A DNA stretch of 64,000 bases. Origin: Protula sp. h YS-2021 (taxonomy: Eukaryota; Annelida; Polychaeta; Sabellida; Serpulidae). A program made the position numbers and the translations under genes. The notes beneath the pieces are model-generated. The model was given only the letters and a program-made list of their open reading frames with translations. It was not told the origin of the DNA and searched no databases. The DNA lies in assembly GCA_949752745.1 (NCBI GenBank), contig OX457027.1, forward strand, positions 79,787,214 through 79,851,213. Direction: 5' to 3'. How positions within the stretch are numbered: the stretch's first letter is position 1; the number at the start of each line of letters is the position of its first letter. Shown piece after piece: positions 24,223 to 37,979 of the stretch.

Positions 24223-25780
24223 TATTGCTTTAAAAAATTGAAATCCTCTTTTTCAAGCCGCTCCCTATCCCTGCAGAGTACCCAGAATATCGCTTATTTT
24301 GTGCGCATTAGATACGTGACGCTCCGCCTGGCATTCGCTGTGACACCAAATTGCATTGGAATGCTTGGTCTGGTTTCTAAGTGGCACTGAAATGAACTGG
24401 GCTGTTTTATATGGAACACGTGTGCAAACAGATAGGCCTATAATTTAGGTGTGACCCCCCCCCCCCCCCCCCTCCCCAAACAACTAGTGCTTTCTGGAAA
24501 CAGAAATAAAACATCTCCAAAAACAACGTTTCAAAAGTTGGTTAAAAGTGCGTTGTTTAATGCGGTACTGCAAGATAAATAAAATGAATACAGGTTTTTG
24601 TGCCAGAAGAGGAATTGTCCTGGCTGCTGTGGACAAAATGAGTGAAGGCCAGCCAAAGAAGCAGAGGAGCCGCGATATTACAGACAAGATTAAACACTAA
24701 AATTAAACAGACATTTGGTGTTCTATGTACCCAGATCGTAGAAAGACTAAACATGGTCCCAGAGAAACCCAAGGACTTCTTCTGTTTCTCAAGGTCCTCA
24801 ACAATCAAGTTTGAAAAATGCTAAAATTCACAAGCACACACACCCTGACACAATGTACGCCATACACACAGTTCATAGAAGTAGTTTTTTTAAAAATTAT
24901 CTGGGGTTTCTTGAACCAAGAGGTCTCGGCTCTGGGAAGATTAACAACAGTGTGTTAGATGCCGTGATGTTTATATGGGACATCAGCAGCACACATATAA
25001 GAGTACATTTTGACATTATGTACACTCTTTGAAGATGTAGATGTGCCAAAACTGTTCCTGAATAAATGAACAGCTATTCACATCTCCAAGAAGAGCCGTT
25101 ATCACTGGGCTTCATGAAAAGGGAAAGGATCCTTAATTATTAAAAAATTATCGCGCAGTTTCACTATTTTTTTTTGTAGAAAATCTATCGAAGACCTCAT
25201 CAGCCATTCTCCAACATTAAATTATTATTTTCCTTCTTTTTAACTCTTCAGAAAACTAACAGAAGTCAGATTCTGACATACATATTTAATGGCGAGCTCA
25301 GTGAATTGCACTGAACTGTGCATTAATTTGGTCTTTGTGAATTGCTGTCATTAATTGTTCGCATCTGGGTTCCTGTTCATTCTGCTCTGTGACGGCATTA
25401 GTTATTTTCTTCAAGAATAAGAAGTATAGATAGGTGTGCGATGGGCTTGGCAATATCTCGCCACCAAATTTTTTTCTCACTGAATCATGCTTGAATTTCA
25501 GTTCATTTGGGTTATGGATAGGACAATGAGTGGCGATTTCCTACTGTGTTATTTACACATTATTCAGCAATCAAAAAGAAGAGCAGCCCAGGATTCTAGC
25601 CTATTTACAAACGGATCATTTCAGTATCCCAGTTGAACTGAAAATGATCACGAGGGAAATATATTAAATATATAATAAACAAGTATATCAGTGAAACTGA
25701 TTATAGTCTCCCTCCGATAGATATCTGAATGGGGAGCAGTACAACGGTTTTTTGTTGTACATCACGATCACATCTTGAGG
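24223..25780. other. Intergenic, no gene seen
   Basis: This stretch follows the FANCA 3' end. It contains poly-C at about 24457, scattered short frames with stops and AT-rich sequence. I see no coding, RNA or repeat structure that I can support. Confidence 0.6.
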
Positions 25781-25784
25781 GTGG

Positions 25785-26345
25785 TGGACGGAATTAGGTC
25801 GGCGAACAAAAGTGGCAGCATCGTGCCTCCACAAACAAGAATTTTGGTAATCTTTGAAGTTTCATAGTTTCGTCAACTTTTGGTCAAATCCAAAAACAAT
25901 CCCACGTCACACAATCGCAATATATATTCTTTCGCTCCAAAAAAACTCGAAAGGCTGCCGCGCCGAATAACTGAGAAATTGCGCATACAAAAGTGCCCCC
26001 CCCCCCACAGTACCCCCCGGAAACAAAAAAAATTGGTCAAGTTTCAAAGTTTCGTCAATTTTTGGTCAAATTCAAAAATAACCCCAGGTCGCACAACCGC
26101 AACGTATGTTATTACTTCCCACAAAAAAGCCTGCGGTTAAAGGTGACTGAGAAATCGCGATTACAAAAGTGGGGGCATCGTGCTCCAACAAACAAAAAAT
26201 TTAGTTAACTCTAACATATGTTGTTACTTCCCACAAAAAATCAAAAGACTGCGGTGAAGCGTGAGTAAGTAATCGCGCGTACAAAAGTGGGGGACAGACG
26301 GACAACGAACGTTTTATAAGTTCTCCGCTCCGCGCGTACCGCGGC
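25785..26345. repeat. Degenerate ~180 bp tandem repeat, about three units
   Basis: Recurring words are AGTTTCRTCAATTTTTGGTCAAAT, TACTTCCCACAAAAAA, ACTGAGAAATCGCG and TACAAAAGTGGGGG, each followed by a 'catcgtgc' phrase. Spacing is roughly 180 bp, and the last unit ends in GACGGACAACGAACG. Confidence 0.6.
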
Positions 26346-26599
26346 AGCGGGGGACTAACAAATACCATCATAGACCGGGGTACTTTAAGTCTGCCTGATT
26401 GATTGCACACATCGACGAAGAAATAATAGCAATGTCACAAGGCTAAATAAATACCAATGCAGCCTCTAGCACTTTGCGAAAAACCTTAACTATTACATAA
26501 AACTAACATGGAAACTAGAGGTGTGTCCGATCGGAGCACGAATGCCCTGCCTTTCGGATAGTCAGTGAGATAATCTTAGTTTGAGGGATGTGATTCTTC

Positions 26600-27130
26600 T
26601 TGAAGAAATGAATAAGTACGGACCGAATAAACGCCTCGTCGGACAGACAAACGGACGACGTCCTGTAGAAAGCCAATATATTAGAAACAATAACCTGTAA
26701 ACAAATAACCAAACAAATCCGAGAGTAAGGTGCGATCCACAAAACTTAGTACATAAAACATCTAAGTACAGTAAAATTGCCTAAGTTCAAACCTCAATTA
26801 CGACCGAATAAACGCTTCGTTGGAGAAAAGGACTACGTCCTGCACAACTTCAATATATTAGGAACAATATCCCAAGAACAAAAAAATTGCCGGCCAAACA
26901 GCAGTGCGATCCACAAAACTTGGTACCGAGCACCTAACTGCAGTAAAATTGCCTAAGTTCAAAGGCCAATTTCGACCAAATAAACGCCTCGTCGGAGAAA
27001 AGGACCACGTCCTGCAGAACTTCAGTATATTAGCAACAATATCCCCAAAACAAAAATGTTGCCGGCCAACTAGCTACGCTACAAATCCACAAAACTTGGT
27101 ACCTAAAGCGTAACGTAGACATAGACAGAC
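26600..27130. repeat. ~185 bp tandem repeat, three units
   Basis: Each unit carries ACCGAATAAACGCCTCGTCGG, ACGTCCTG, CAATATATTAG and GCGATCCACAAAACTTGGTAC. The three copies start at about 26618, 26800 and 26967. The array ends with GACAGACGGACGGACGC. No ORF of interest is present. Confidence 0.75.
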
Positions 27131-28560
27131 GGACGGACGCACAAGTCAAACACTATATGCCCCGCTGACATTTGTCAGGCTAGGCATAATTACTACGTAA
27201 CTGTTTAATGCCAACGTTAAAATTCAATACTGATAAAACAAGAATGAACCGGCTAATCCAGGCATAGTAAGTTAATCCGGGATGTGTATTATATTCATAC
27301 TGCGAATTCGCTCAAGATAGGCAAAATGCTCACGGAATTCTCCTTTCACTTTTCAAGAAAAATAAGCTTTCGTTGTTTAGGAAAAAACGAGTTGACTTTG
27401 GCTTAGAAAAAAGCAGGGAACTTGTGAAACGCTGCGCGTCCTTCCGTCTGCCCCTTACTAATAGTTTTTGTTTTTTTGTTTTTGTTTTTTTTTTTTTTTG
27501 TGGATTATTTCTGTAATATATTCATACCCATAACCATTTCAGCAGTGGTTGAGAAGACCATTTTGTTGGTCAGTATAACAGCACTGTAGAACGATGTCTT
27601 AGAATTTTATAAAACTTGACTTTGTTCCTTTTCTGTGTACAAGAAAGCTATCCGATTATTTTCAGTGGTGTGAACTTTTGGAAATATTGAAAAGACGAGT
27701 TTTTGTGTTTTTTTTTTCAAAACTGTCCGATTTATTTTTATTGTCGTGTATTACAACATCAGAAAACCTATTTCATTGGAGTAAGCAGGACGCTTTTTTC
27801 CCTGACAACTAGGTAATTATGCACGTAGAACAGCTGCCATGAAATGCATTGTGTATATATGAAAACTAGAAAAATTCTTTCAACAAGATTGTCCATGGAC
27901 AGTGTTCCAGTTCACGAATGCTGGTGTCAGAATTAAGACTATAAGTATAACCTGTAACGAAAATTTCAAGACAGTGAGACTATGTATCTGGCATCAGTCA
28001 AGATTTTAATACAAATATGGTTTATCGCCAATATACACACCATTTTCGCCTAGTCGCCAAAAAAGTAATAGCTAGGTGGACATGTATACCACTAGCGTCC
28101 ATCAAAATTTTAGGGCGTTTCCATTTAAATCCAGGCTTGCCGGATCGTACTTTTTTTAAAGATTTAGTCTTTATTTTCGCATCGTTCTTTTTTTTGCCTC
28201 AAAACGTACCTTTTTTCCACAAGCGTACTTTATTGTTCTTTTTTTAGCCCTAGCGTTTTTTTTTTCAGAAGCAGGAATATAACAGTTGTTGAAAGTATGT
28301 GCGAATAAAGTTTATTCAATAAACGCTTTTAAGTTGAAAAAAAATCGTATATTCTCCCAGGATTTTAGCCTTAATATCTTGAAATTTTGGTGGAAGGTAG
28401 GGCGCATATAAGTTTCCACCTGGCTATTGCTTTCTTGGCAATTCGCCAAAAATTGGCGAAAATATATATTAGCGAAAAACCAGATCTTTTCCTTGTGGGA
28501 AATTAATCTTACTGTTTTGAAATTTTAAGTGAAGTTAGCAGGCTTTACTACTACCTGGCT
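27131..28560. other. Intergenic, no gene seen
   Basis: AT-rich sequence with a T tract near 27480. An outlying copy of the 'ggcgaaaa ... attgcc' unit that fills 38-41 kb appears from about 28360. No gene is supported. Confidence 0.55.
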
Positions 28561-28630
28561 ATTACCTTTTTTAGCCCAGCTTACGTTACACGTAAGCTGG
28601 GGTATTCCTATCGGTTTGCGGGCGGTGTCC

Positions 28631-28685
<55 letters not shown>

Positions 28686-29340
28686 GTTTATTTAGTAAAC
28701 TTTGGTTCAAAATGCATCTCCTCCTACAATTTTGATCCGATGTCATTTATTTTTGGTGTGAGGTATCCCTAAGGGGTCGTGCATACGGCTTGTGCTTTTC
28801 TAGTCGATCGGGTGATTTTTGAATTTTTGGCGAATTTTTAAAGAAAAAATTTTAAAATGTATCTCCTCCTACATTTTTGACCCGATGTCATTTATTTTTG
28901 GTATGAGGCACCCCTAAAGGGTCGTGCATACGGCTTGTGCTTTTTTAGTCGATCGCGCAATTTTTGTATTTTTGGGGAATTTTTAAAGCAAAATTTTCGA
29001 AAATAATTCAAAATGCATCTACTCCTACAATTTTGATTCGATGTCATTTATTTTTGGTGTGAGGCATCCCTAAGGAGTCGTGCATACGGCTTGTGCTTTT
29101 TTAGTCGATCGGGTGATTTTTGAATTTTAGGGGAATTTTTAAAGAAAAAAATTTAAAATGTGTCTCCTCCTACATTTTTGACCCGATGTGATTTATTTTT
29201 GGTATGAGGCATCCCTAAAGTGTCGTGCATACGGCTTGTGCTTTTCTAGTCGATCGGGTGATTTTTTAATTTTTGGGGAATTTTTGAAGAAAAAAATTTA
29301 AAATGTATCTCGTCCTACATTTTTTATCCGATGTCTTTTT
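28560..29340. repeat. Hairpin head, (GTTA)n and four ~155 bp tandem units
   Basis: A hairpin (CCAGCTTACG/CGTAAGCTGG at about 28575) is followed by (GTTA)n at 28630-28684. Four copies of a unit with CGATGTCATTTATTTTTGGT, GTCGTGCATACGGCTTGTGC and TAGTCGATCG follow, at about 155 bp spacing. Confidence 0.8.
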
Positions 29341-30480
29341 TTTTAACCCAGTTTGCTTTTTAGCCAACAGGGCTATACAGATGGGGGCAAGTATCGTCCG
29401 TCTGTCCGTCCGTCCGTCCGTCTGTCCGTCCCGCGACCGTTAAAAGTGGAATAACTTTTTTATTTTTTATCCGATTCTTACCAAATTTTAAACACGAGTT
29501 CCTAACTTTTTACTGCATTAGGAAATATTTTTATTTTTGCGGTTTAAACCATTTTTGGTGATTTTATTGCCAATTTGGGCAAAATACGAAAAAACCTATC
29601 TAGTCCCTCATTTTTCATCGGAAGATTCCGAAATTTTTTATGAAGAAACTAGGACTAAGGGGTAAAAAAAGTACTTTTTTCGATTTTTGAATTTCGCCTT
29701 ATTTTTGAATCTACTGAGCTTCAAAGTTTGCAACTTCTAAAAATTGACAAATTTCCAATTTTTTTTTTCTGAACAAAGTAGTTAAAGTGGAATATCGTTT
29801 TTATTTTTTATCCGATTCGTACCAAATTTTTTACACGAGTTTTTAACCTTCTACTGCATTAGGATTTTTTTTATTTTTTGGTTTAAACCATTTTTGGCGA
29901 TTTTATTGCCAATTTGGGCAAAATACGAAAAAACCTATCTAGTCCCTCATTTTTCATCGGAAGATTCCGAAATTTTTCATGAAGAAACTAGAACTAAGGG
30001 GTGAAAAAAGTTCTTTTTTCGATTTTTGAATTTCGCCTTATTTTTGAATCTACTGAGCTTCAAAGTTTGCAACTTCTAAAAATTGGCAAATTTCCATTTT
30101 TTTTTCTTAACAAAGTAGTTAAAGTGGAATATCTTTTTTATTTTTCATCCGATTCGTACCAAATTTTAAACGCGAGTTTTTAACCTTCTACTGCATTAGG
30201 AATTTTTTTTTATTTTTTGGTTTAAACCATTTTTGGCGATTTTATTGCCGATTTGGGCAAAATACGAAAAAATCTATCTAGTCCCTCATTTTTCATCGGA
30301 AGATTCCGAAATTTGTTATGAAGAAACTAGAACTAAGGGGTGAAAAAAGTACATTTTTCGATTTTTGAATTTCGCCTTATTTTTGAATCCACTGAGCTTC
30401 GAAGTTTGCAGCTTTTAAAAAATTGGAAATTTCCATTTTTCTTCTTAAAAAAGCAAAGTTTCAATTTGCAGAGGGGCACA
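29341..30480. repeat. Three ~340 bp tandem units after a GTCCGTCC head
   Basis: The head is TCCGTCTGTCCGTCCGTCCG at about 29397. It is followed by three units sharing AAAGTGGAATA, TATCCGATTC, TACTGCATTAGGA, CTATCTAGTCCCTCATTTTT and CTACTGAGCTTCAAAGTTTG. Units begin at about 29440, 29785 and 30120. Short frames inside repeat from unit to unit and are not genes. Confidence 0.85.
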
Positions 30481-30545
30481 ATATGTTACATGCAAGTACT
30501 TTTGGTTGGACTTTTCAGTAATTTTGTTGCCAGTAGGTCATTTCT

Positions 30546-33500
30546 ATGATATTTTCAAGTGGGCGATAATAGGGAACATTGGGCGATAAAGCAAGAAAGT
30601 TGTAATTTTCGCTTTAAAAGTGCAGGGATCAATTCTATGTCCCGAAATTATGATAAATATGATATTTTTCGGATAGGCGATAATAGGGAATATTGGTCGA
30701 TACTGCAAGAAAGTTGTAATTTTCGCTTTTAATGTGCAGGAAACAATTCTAGGACCCGAAAATATGATAAATATAATATTTTTCGGGTGGGCGATGATAG
30801 GGAACATTTTGCGATAATGCAAGAAGGTTGTAATTTTCGCTTTAAAAGAGCAGGAATCAATTCTATGACCCGAAAATATGATAGATGTGATATTTTTCGT
30901 GTGGGCGATAATAGGGAGCATTGGGCGATAATGCAAGAAAGTTGTAATTTTCGCTTTAAAAGTGCAGGGATCAATTCTATGACCCGAAAATATGATAAAT
31001 GTGATATTTTTCGGGTAGGCGATAATAGGCAATATTGGGCGATAATGTAAAAAAAATTGTAATTTTCGCTTTAAAAGTGCAGGAATCAATTCTATGACCC
31101 GAAAATATGATAAATGTGATATTTTTCGTGTTGGCGATAATAGGGAACATTGGGCGATAATGCAAGAAAGTTGTAATTTTCGCTTTAAAAGTGCAGCAAT
31201 CAATTCTGTGACCCGAAAATATGATCAGTGTGATATTTTACGGGTGGGCGATAACAGGGAATATTGGGCGATAAAGCAAGAAAGTTGTAATTTTCGCTTT
31301 AAAAGTGCAGGAAACAATTCTAGGACCCGAAAATATGATAAATATAATATTTTTCGTGTGGGCGATAATAGGGAACATTGGGGATAATGTAAGAAAGTTG
31401 TAATTTTCGCTTTAAAAGAGCAGGAATCAATTCTATGACCCGAAAATATGATAAATGTAATATTTTTCGTGTGGGCGATAATAGGGAACATTGGGCGATA
31501 ATGCAAGAAAGTTGTAATTTTCGCTTTAAAAGTGCAGGAATCAATTCTGTGACCCGAAAATATGATCAATGTGATATTTTACGGGTGGGCGATAACAGGG
31601 AATATTGGGCGATAAAGCAAGAAAGTTGTAATTTTCGCTTTAAAAGTGCAGGAAACAATTCTAGGACCCGAAAATATGATAAATATAATATTTTTCGTGT
31701 GGGCGATAATAGGGAACATTGGGCGATAATGTAAGAAAGTTGTAATTTTCGCTTTAAAAGAGCAGGAATCAATTCTATAACCCGAAAATATGATAAATAT
31801 GATATTTTTCGGATGGGCGATAATAGGGAATATTGGGCGATAATGCAAGAGAAAGTTGTAATTTTCGCTTTAAAAGTGCAGGGATTAATTATATGTCCCG
31901 AAAATATGAAAAATATGATATTTTTTGGATGGGCGATAATAGGGAATATTGGGCGATAATGCAAGAAAGTTGTAATTTTCGCTTTAAAAGTGCAGGAATC
32001 AATTCTATGACCCGAAAATATGATAAATGTGATATTTTTCGTGTGGGCGATAATAGGGAGCATTGGGCGATAATGCAAGAAAGTTGTAATTTTCGCTTTT
32101 AAAGTGCAGGAATCAATTCTGTGACCCGAAAATATGATCAATGTGATATTTTACGGGTGGGCGATAACAGGGAATATTGGGCGATAAAGCAAGAAAGTTG
32201 TAATTTTCGCTTTAAAAGTGCAGGAAACAATTCTAGGACCCGAAAATATCATAAATATAATATTTTTCGTGTGGGCGATAATAGGGAACATTGGGCGATA
32301 ATGTAAGAAGGTTGTAATTTTCGCTTTAAAAGAGCAGGAATCAATTCTATAACCCGAAAATATGATAAATGTGATATTTTTCGGATGGGCGATAATAGGA
32401 AACATTGCGCGATAATGCAAGAAAGTTGTAATTTTCGCTTTAAAAGTGCAGGAATCAATTCTATGACCCGAAAATATGATAAATGTGATATTTTTCGGGT
32501 GGGCGATAATAGGAAATATTGGGCGATAATGTAAGAAAATTGTAATTTTCGCTTTAAAAGTGCAGGAATCAATTCTGTGACCCGAAAATATGATAAATAT
32601 GATATTTTTCGGATGGTCGATAATAGGGAACATTGGGCGATAGTGCAAGAAAGTTGTAATTTTCGCTTTAAAAGTGCAGGAATCAATTCTGTGACCCGAA
32701 AATATGATCAGTGTGATATTTTACGGGTGGGCGATAACAGGGAATATTGGGCGATAAAGCAAGAAAGTTGTAATTTTCGCTTTAAAAGTGCAGGAAACAA
32801 TTCTAGGACACGAAAATATGATAAATATAATATTTTTCGTGTGGGCGATAATAGGGAACATTGGGCGATAATGCAAGAAAGTTGTAATTTTCGCTTTAAA
32901 AGTGCAGGAATCAATTCTATGACCCGAAAATATGATCAATGTGATATTTTACGGGTGGGCGATAACAGGGAATATTGGGCGATAAAGCAAGAAAGTTGTA
33001 ATTTTCGCTTTAAAAGTGCAGGAAACAATTCTAGGACCCGAAAATATGATAAATATAATATTTTTCGTGTGGGCGATAATAGGGAATATTGGGCGATAAT
33101 GCAAGAAAGTTGTAATTTTCGCTTTAAAAGTGCAGGAATCAATTCTATGACCCGAAAATATGATAAATGTGATATTTTTCGTGTGGGCGATAATAGGGAA
33201 CATTGGGCGATAATGCAAGAAAGTTGTAATTTTCGCTTTTAAAGTGCAGGAATCAATTCTGTGACCCGAAAATATGATCAATGTGATATTTTACGGGTGG
33301 GCGATAACAGGGAATATTGGGCGATAAAGCAAGAAAGTTGTAATTTTCGCTTTAAAAGTGCAGGAAACAATTCTAGGACCCGAAAATATCATAAATATAA
33401 TATTTTTCGTGTGGGCGATAATAGGGAACATTGGGCGATAATGTAAGAAAGTTGTAATTTTCGCTTTAAAAGAGCAGGAATCAATTCTATAACCCGAAAA

Positions 33501-36500
33501 TATGATAAATGTGATATTTTTCGGATGGGCGATAATAGGAAACATTGCGCGATAATGCAAGAAAGTTGTAATTTTCGCTTTAAAAGTGCAGGAATCAATT
33601 CTATGACCCGAAAATATGATAAATGTGATATTTTTCGGGTGGGCGATAATAGGAAATATTGGGCGATAATGTAAGAAAATTGTAATTTTTGCTTTAAAAG
33701 TGCAGGAATCAATTCTGTGACCCGAAAATATGATAAATATGATATTTTTCGGATGGTCGATAATAGGGAACATTGGGCGATAGTGCAAGAAAGTTGTAAT
33801 TTTCGCTTTAAAAGTGCAGGAATCAATTCTGTGACCCGAAAATATGATCAGTGTGATATTTTACGGGTGGGCGATAACAGGGAATATTGGGCGATAAAGC
33901 AAGAAAGTTGTAATTTTCGCTTTAAAAGTGCAGGAAACAATTCTAGGACACGAAAATATGATAAATATAATATTTTTCGTGTGGGCGATAATAGGGAACA
34001 TTGGGCGATAATGCAAGAAAGTTGTAATTTTCGCTTTAAAAGTGCAGGAATCAATTCTATGACCCGAAAATATGATCAATGTGATATTTTACGGGTGGGC
34101 GATAACAGGGAATATTGGGCGATAAAGCAAGAAAGTTGTAATTTTCGCTTTAAAAGTGCAGGAAACAATTCTAGGACCCGAAAATATGATAAATATAATA
34201 TTTTTCGTGTGGGCGATAATAGGGAATATTGGGCGATAATGCAAGAAAGTTGTAATTTTCGCTTTAAAAGTGCAGGAATCAATTCTATGACCCGAAAATA
34301 TGATAAATGTGATATTTTTCGTGTGGGCGATAATAGGGAGCATTGGGCGATAATGCAAGAAAGTTGTAATTTTCGCTTTTAAAGTGCAGGAATCAATTCT
34401 GTGACCCGAAAATATGATCAATGTGATATTTTACGGGTGGGCGATAACAGGGAATATTGGGCGATAAAGCAAGAAAGTTGTAATTTTCGCTTTAAAAGTG
34501 CAGGAAACAATTCTAGGACCCGAAAATATCATAAATATAATATTTTTCGTGTGGGCGATAATAGGGAACATTGGGCGATAATGTAAGAAAGTTGTAATTT
34601 TCGCTTTAAAAGTGCAGGAATCAATTCTATGACCCGAAAATATGATAAATATGATATTTTTCGGATGGTCGATAATAGGGAACATTGGGCGATAGTGCAA
34701 GAAAGTTGTAATTTTCGCTTTAAAAGTGCAGGAATCAATTCTGTGACCCGAAAATATGATCAGTGTGATATTTTACGGGTGGGCGATAACAGGGAATATT
34801 GGGCGATAAAGCAAGAAAGTTGTAATTTTCGCTTTAAAAGTGCAGGAAACAATTCTAGGACACGAAAATATGATAAATATAATATTTTTCGTGTGGGCGA
34901 TAATAGGGAACATTGGGCGATAATGCAAGAAAGTTGTAATTTTCGCTTTAAAAGTGCAGGAATCAATTCTATGACCCGAAAATATGATCAATGTGATATT
35001 TTACGGGTGGGCGATAACAGGGAATATTGGGCGATAAAGCAAGAAAGTTGTAATTTTCGCTTTAAAAGTGCAGGAAACAATTCTAGGACCCGAAAATATG
35101 ATAAATATAATATTTTTCGTGTGGGCGATAATAGGGAATATTGGGCGATAATGCAAGAAAGTTGTAATTTTCGCTTTAAAAGTGCAGGAATCAATTCTAT
35201 GACCCGAAAATATGATAAATGTGATATTTTTCGTGTGGGCGATAATAGGGAGCATTGGGCGATAATACAAGAAAGTTGTAATTTTCGCTTTTAAAGTGCA
35301 GGAATCAATTCTGTGACCCGAAAATATGATCAATGTGATATTTTACGGGTGGGCGATAACAGGGAATATTGGGCGATAAAGCAAGAAAGTTGTAATTTTC
35401 GCTTTAAAAGTGCAGGAAACAATTCTAGGACCCGAAAATATCATAAATATAATATTTTTCGTGTGGGCGATAATAGGGAACATTGGGCGATAATGTAAGA
35501 AAGTTGTAATTTTCGCTTTAAAAGAGCAGGAATCAATTCTATAACCCGAAAATATGATAAATGTGATATTTTTCGGATGGGCGATAATAGGGAACATTGG
35601 GCGATAATGCAAGAAAGTTGTAATTTTCGCTTTAAAAGTGCAGGAATCAATTCTATGACCCGAAAATATGATAAATGTGATATTTTTCGGGTGGGCGATA
35701 ATAGGAAATATTGGGCGATAATGTAAGAAAATTGTAATTTTCGCTTTAAAAGTGCAGGAATCAATTCTGTGACCCGAAAATATGATCAGTGTGATATTTT
35801 ACGGGTGGGCGATAACAGGGAATATTGGGCGATAAAGCAAGAAAGTTGTAATTTTCGCTTTAAAAGTGCAGGAAACAATTCTAGGACCCGAAAATATGAT
35901 AAATATAATATTTTTCGTGTGGGCGATAATAGGGAACATTGGGCGATAATGCAAGAAAGTTGTAATTTTCGCTTTAAAAGTGCAGGAATCAATTCTATGA
36001 CCCGAAAATATGATCAATGTGATATTTTACGGGTGGGCGATAACAGGGAATATTGGGCGATAAAGCAAGAAAGTTGTAATTTTCGCTTTAAAAGTGCAGG
36101 AAACAATTCTAGGACCCGAAAATATGATAAATATAATATTTTTCGTGTGGGCGATAATAGGGAACATTGGGCGATAATGTAAGAAAGTTGTAATTTTCGC
36201 TTTAAAAGTGCAGGAATCGATTCTATAACCCGAAAATTTGATAAATATGATATTTTTCGGATGGGCGATAATAGGGAATATTGGGCGATAATGCAAGAAA
36301 GTTGTAATTTTCGCTTTAAAAGTGCAGGGATCAATTATGTGTCCCGAAAATATGAAAAATGTGATATTTTTTGGATGGGCGATAATAGGGAATATTGGGC
36401 GATAATGCAAGAAGGTTGTAATTTTCGCTTTAAAAGTGCAGGAATCAATTCTATGACCCGAAAATATGATAAATGTGATATTTTTCGTGTGGGCGATAAT

Positions 36501-37570
36501 AGGGAGCATTGGGCGATAATGCAAGAAAGTTGTAATTTTCGCTTTTAAAGTGCAGGAATCAATTCTGTGACCCGAAAATATGATCAATGTGATATTTTAC
36601 GGGTGGGCGATAACAGGGAATATTGGGCGATAAAGCAAGAAAGTTGTAATTTTCGCTTTAAAAGTGCAGGAAACAATTCTAGGACCCGAAAATATCATAA
36701 ATATAATATTTTTCGTGTGGGCGATAATAGAGAACATTGGGCGATAATGTAAGAAAGTTGTAATTTTCGCTTTAAAAGAGCAGGAATCAATTCTATAACC
36801 CGAAAATATGATAAATGTGATATTTTTCGGATGGGCGATAATAGGGAACATTGGGCGATAATGCAAGAAAGTTGTAATTTTCGCTTTAAAAGTGCAGGGA
36901 TCAATTCTATGACCCGAAAATATGATAAATGTGATATTTTTCGGGTGGGCGATAATAGGGAATATTGGGCGATAATGTAAGAAAGTTGTAATTTTCGCTT
37001 TAAAAGTCCAGGAATCAATTCTGTGACCCGAAAATATGATAAATATGATATTTTTCGGATGGTCGATAATAGGGAACATTGGGCGATAGTGCAAGAAAGT
37101 TGTAATTTTCGCTTTAAAAGTGCAGGAAACAATTCTATGACCCGAAAATATGATAAATGTGATATTTTTCGTGTGGGCGATAATAGGGAACATTGGGCGA
37201 TAATGTAAGAAAGTTGTGATTTTCGCTTTAAAAGTGCAATAATCAATTCTATGACCCGAAAATATGATAAATATGATATTTTTCGTGTCGGCGATAATAG
37301 GGAACATTGGGCGATAATGCAAGAAAGTTGTAATTTTCGCTTTAAAAGTGCAGGAATCCATTCTATGACCCGAAAATATGATCAATGTGATATTTTTCGG
37401 GTGGGCGATAATAGGGAATATTGGGCGATAATGCAAGAAAGTTGTAATTTTCGCTTTAAAAGTGCAGGAAACAATTCTAGGACCAGAAAATATGATAAAT
37501 ATAATATTTTTCGGGTGGGCGATAATAGGGAACATTGGGCGATAATGTACGAATGTTGTGACCCGCGCAT
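30546..37570. repeat. 114 bp satellite array, about 61 monomers with higher-order repeats
   Basis: Each monomer reads roughly GGGCGATAATAGGGAACATT, GGGCGATAATGCAAGAAAG, TTGTAATTTTCGCTTTAAAA, GTGCAGGAATCAATTCTATG, ACCCGAAAATATGATAAATG, TGATATTTTTCG. Blocks 32107-33246 and 33247-34386 are near-identical ten-monomer units (1,140 bp). The next block is 912 bp (two monomers fewer) and the one after is 1,254 bp (eleven). Within a monomer ACCCGAAAATAT and ATATTTTTCGGGT form a 12 bp hairpin. Because 114 is a multiple of three, three of the six frames stay open for long stretches. Frequent CAAGAA to TAAGAA changes put stops into the + frame, so I do not call a gene. Confidence 0.95.
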
Positions 37571-37835
37571 CAAGACAACCTAAGGAAACTTGTGCACTTG
37601 TCCAAAATAAGTACGAAAGTAAAATAAACATGCGCATTGGTCTGGAATTAGAACCGCGCATTAATCTTTATTAAGTTAAATAAACATGTGCACTGTTCCA
37701 AAATGAGAACCGCGCATCGACGCAAATTAAATAAACATGCGCACTTGTCTGAATTAGAACCGCGCATCGAGGCAAGTTACATAAATATGCGCACTGGTCC
37801 GAAATGCGAGCGTTGTTTGAAGGTATCTATGGCAA
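37571..37835. repeat. ~57 bp repeats 'aaataaacatgcgcactggtcc'
   Basis: About four copies of a unit with TAAATAAACATGCGCACT, GGTCCGAAAT and GAACCGCGCATC start exactly where the 114 bp satellite ends. A second group of the same unit lies at 39070-39325. Confidence 0.8.
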
Positions 37836-37979
37836 TCTATCCAGTCTACCAGATATACAAAAAATCTGTTCCCAATTTTTCTTGGAAAGAAATCTTTGTA
37901 TGCATTTATCGGTCTATGTTCTGGTCCGGTGCTAAATTAATTATTGAGCTAGCTCTTTGCCGTCTCATCTTTTGAAGCT

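Noticed and set aside
24484..24824. Overlapping frames on both strands after FANCA as a gene
   Set aside because: No conserved motif, no splice partner and no promoter; frames of this size are expected by chance.
30546..37570. Long repetitive open frames on both strands as a repeat protein, or the array as CRISPR
   Set aside because: The frames are a by-product of a monomer length divisible by three, and stop-making variants are frequent in the + frame. Units are contiguous with no unique spacers, so it is not CRISPR.
36597..37661. 354-codon leftward frame with a distinct N-terminal part
   Set aside because: Nearly all of it is satellite sequence; the non-repeat start is only flanking 57 bp repeat sequence.
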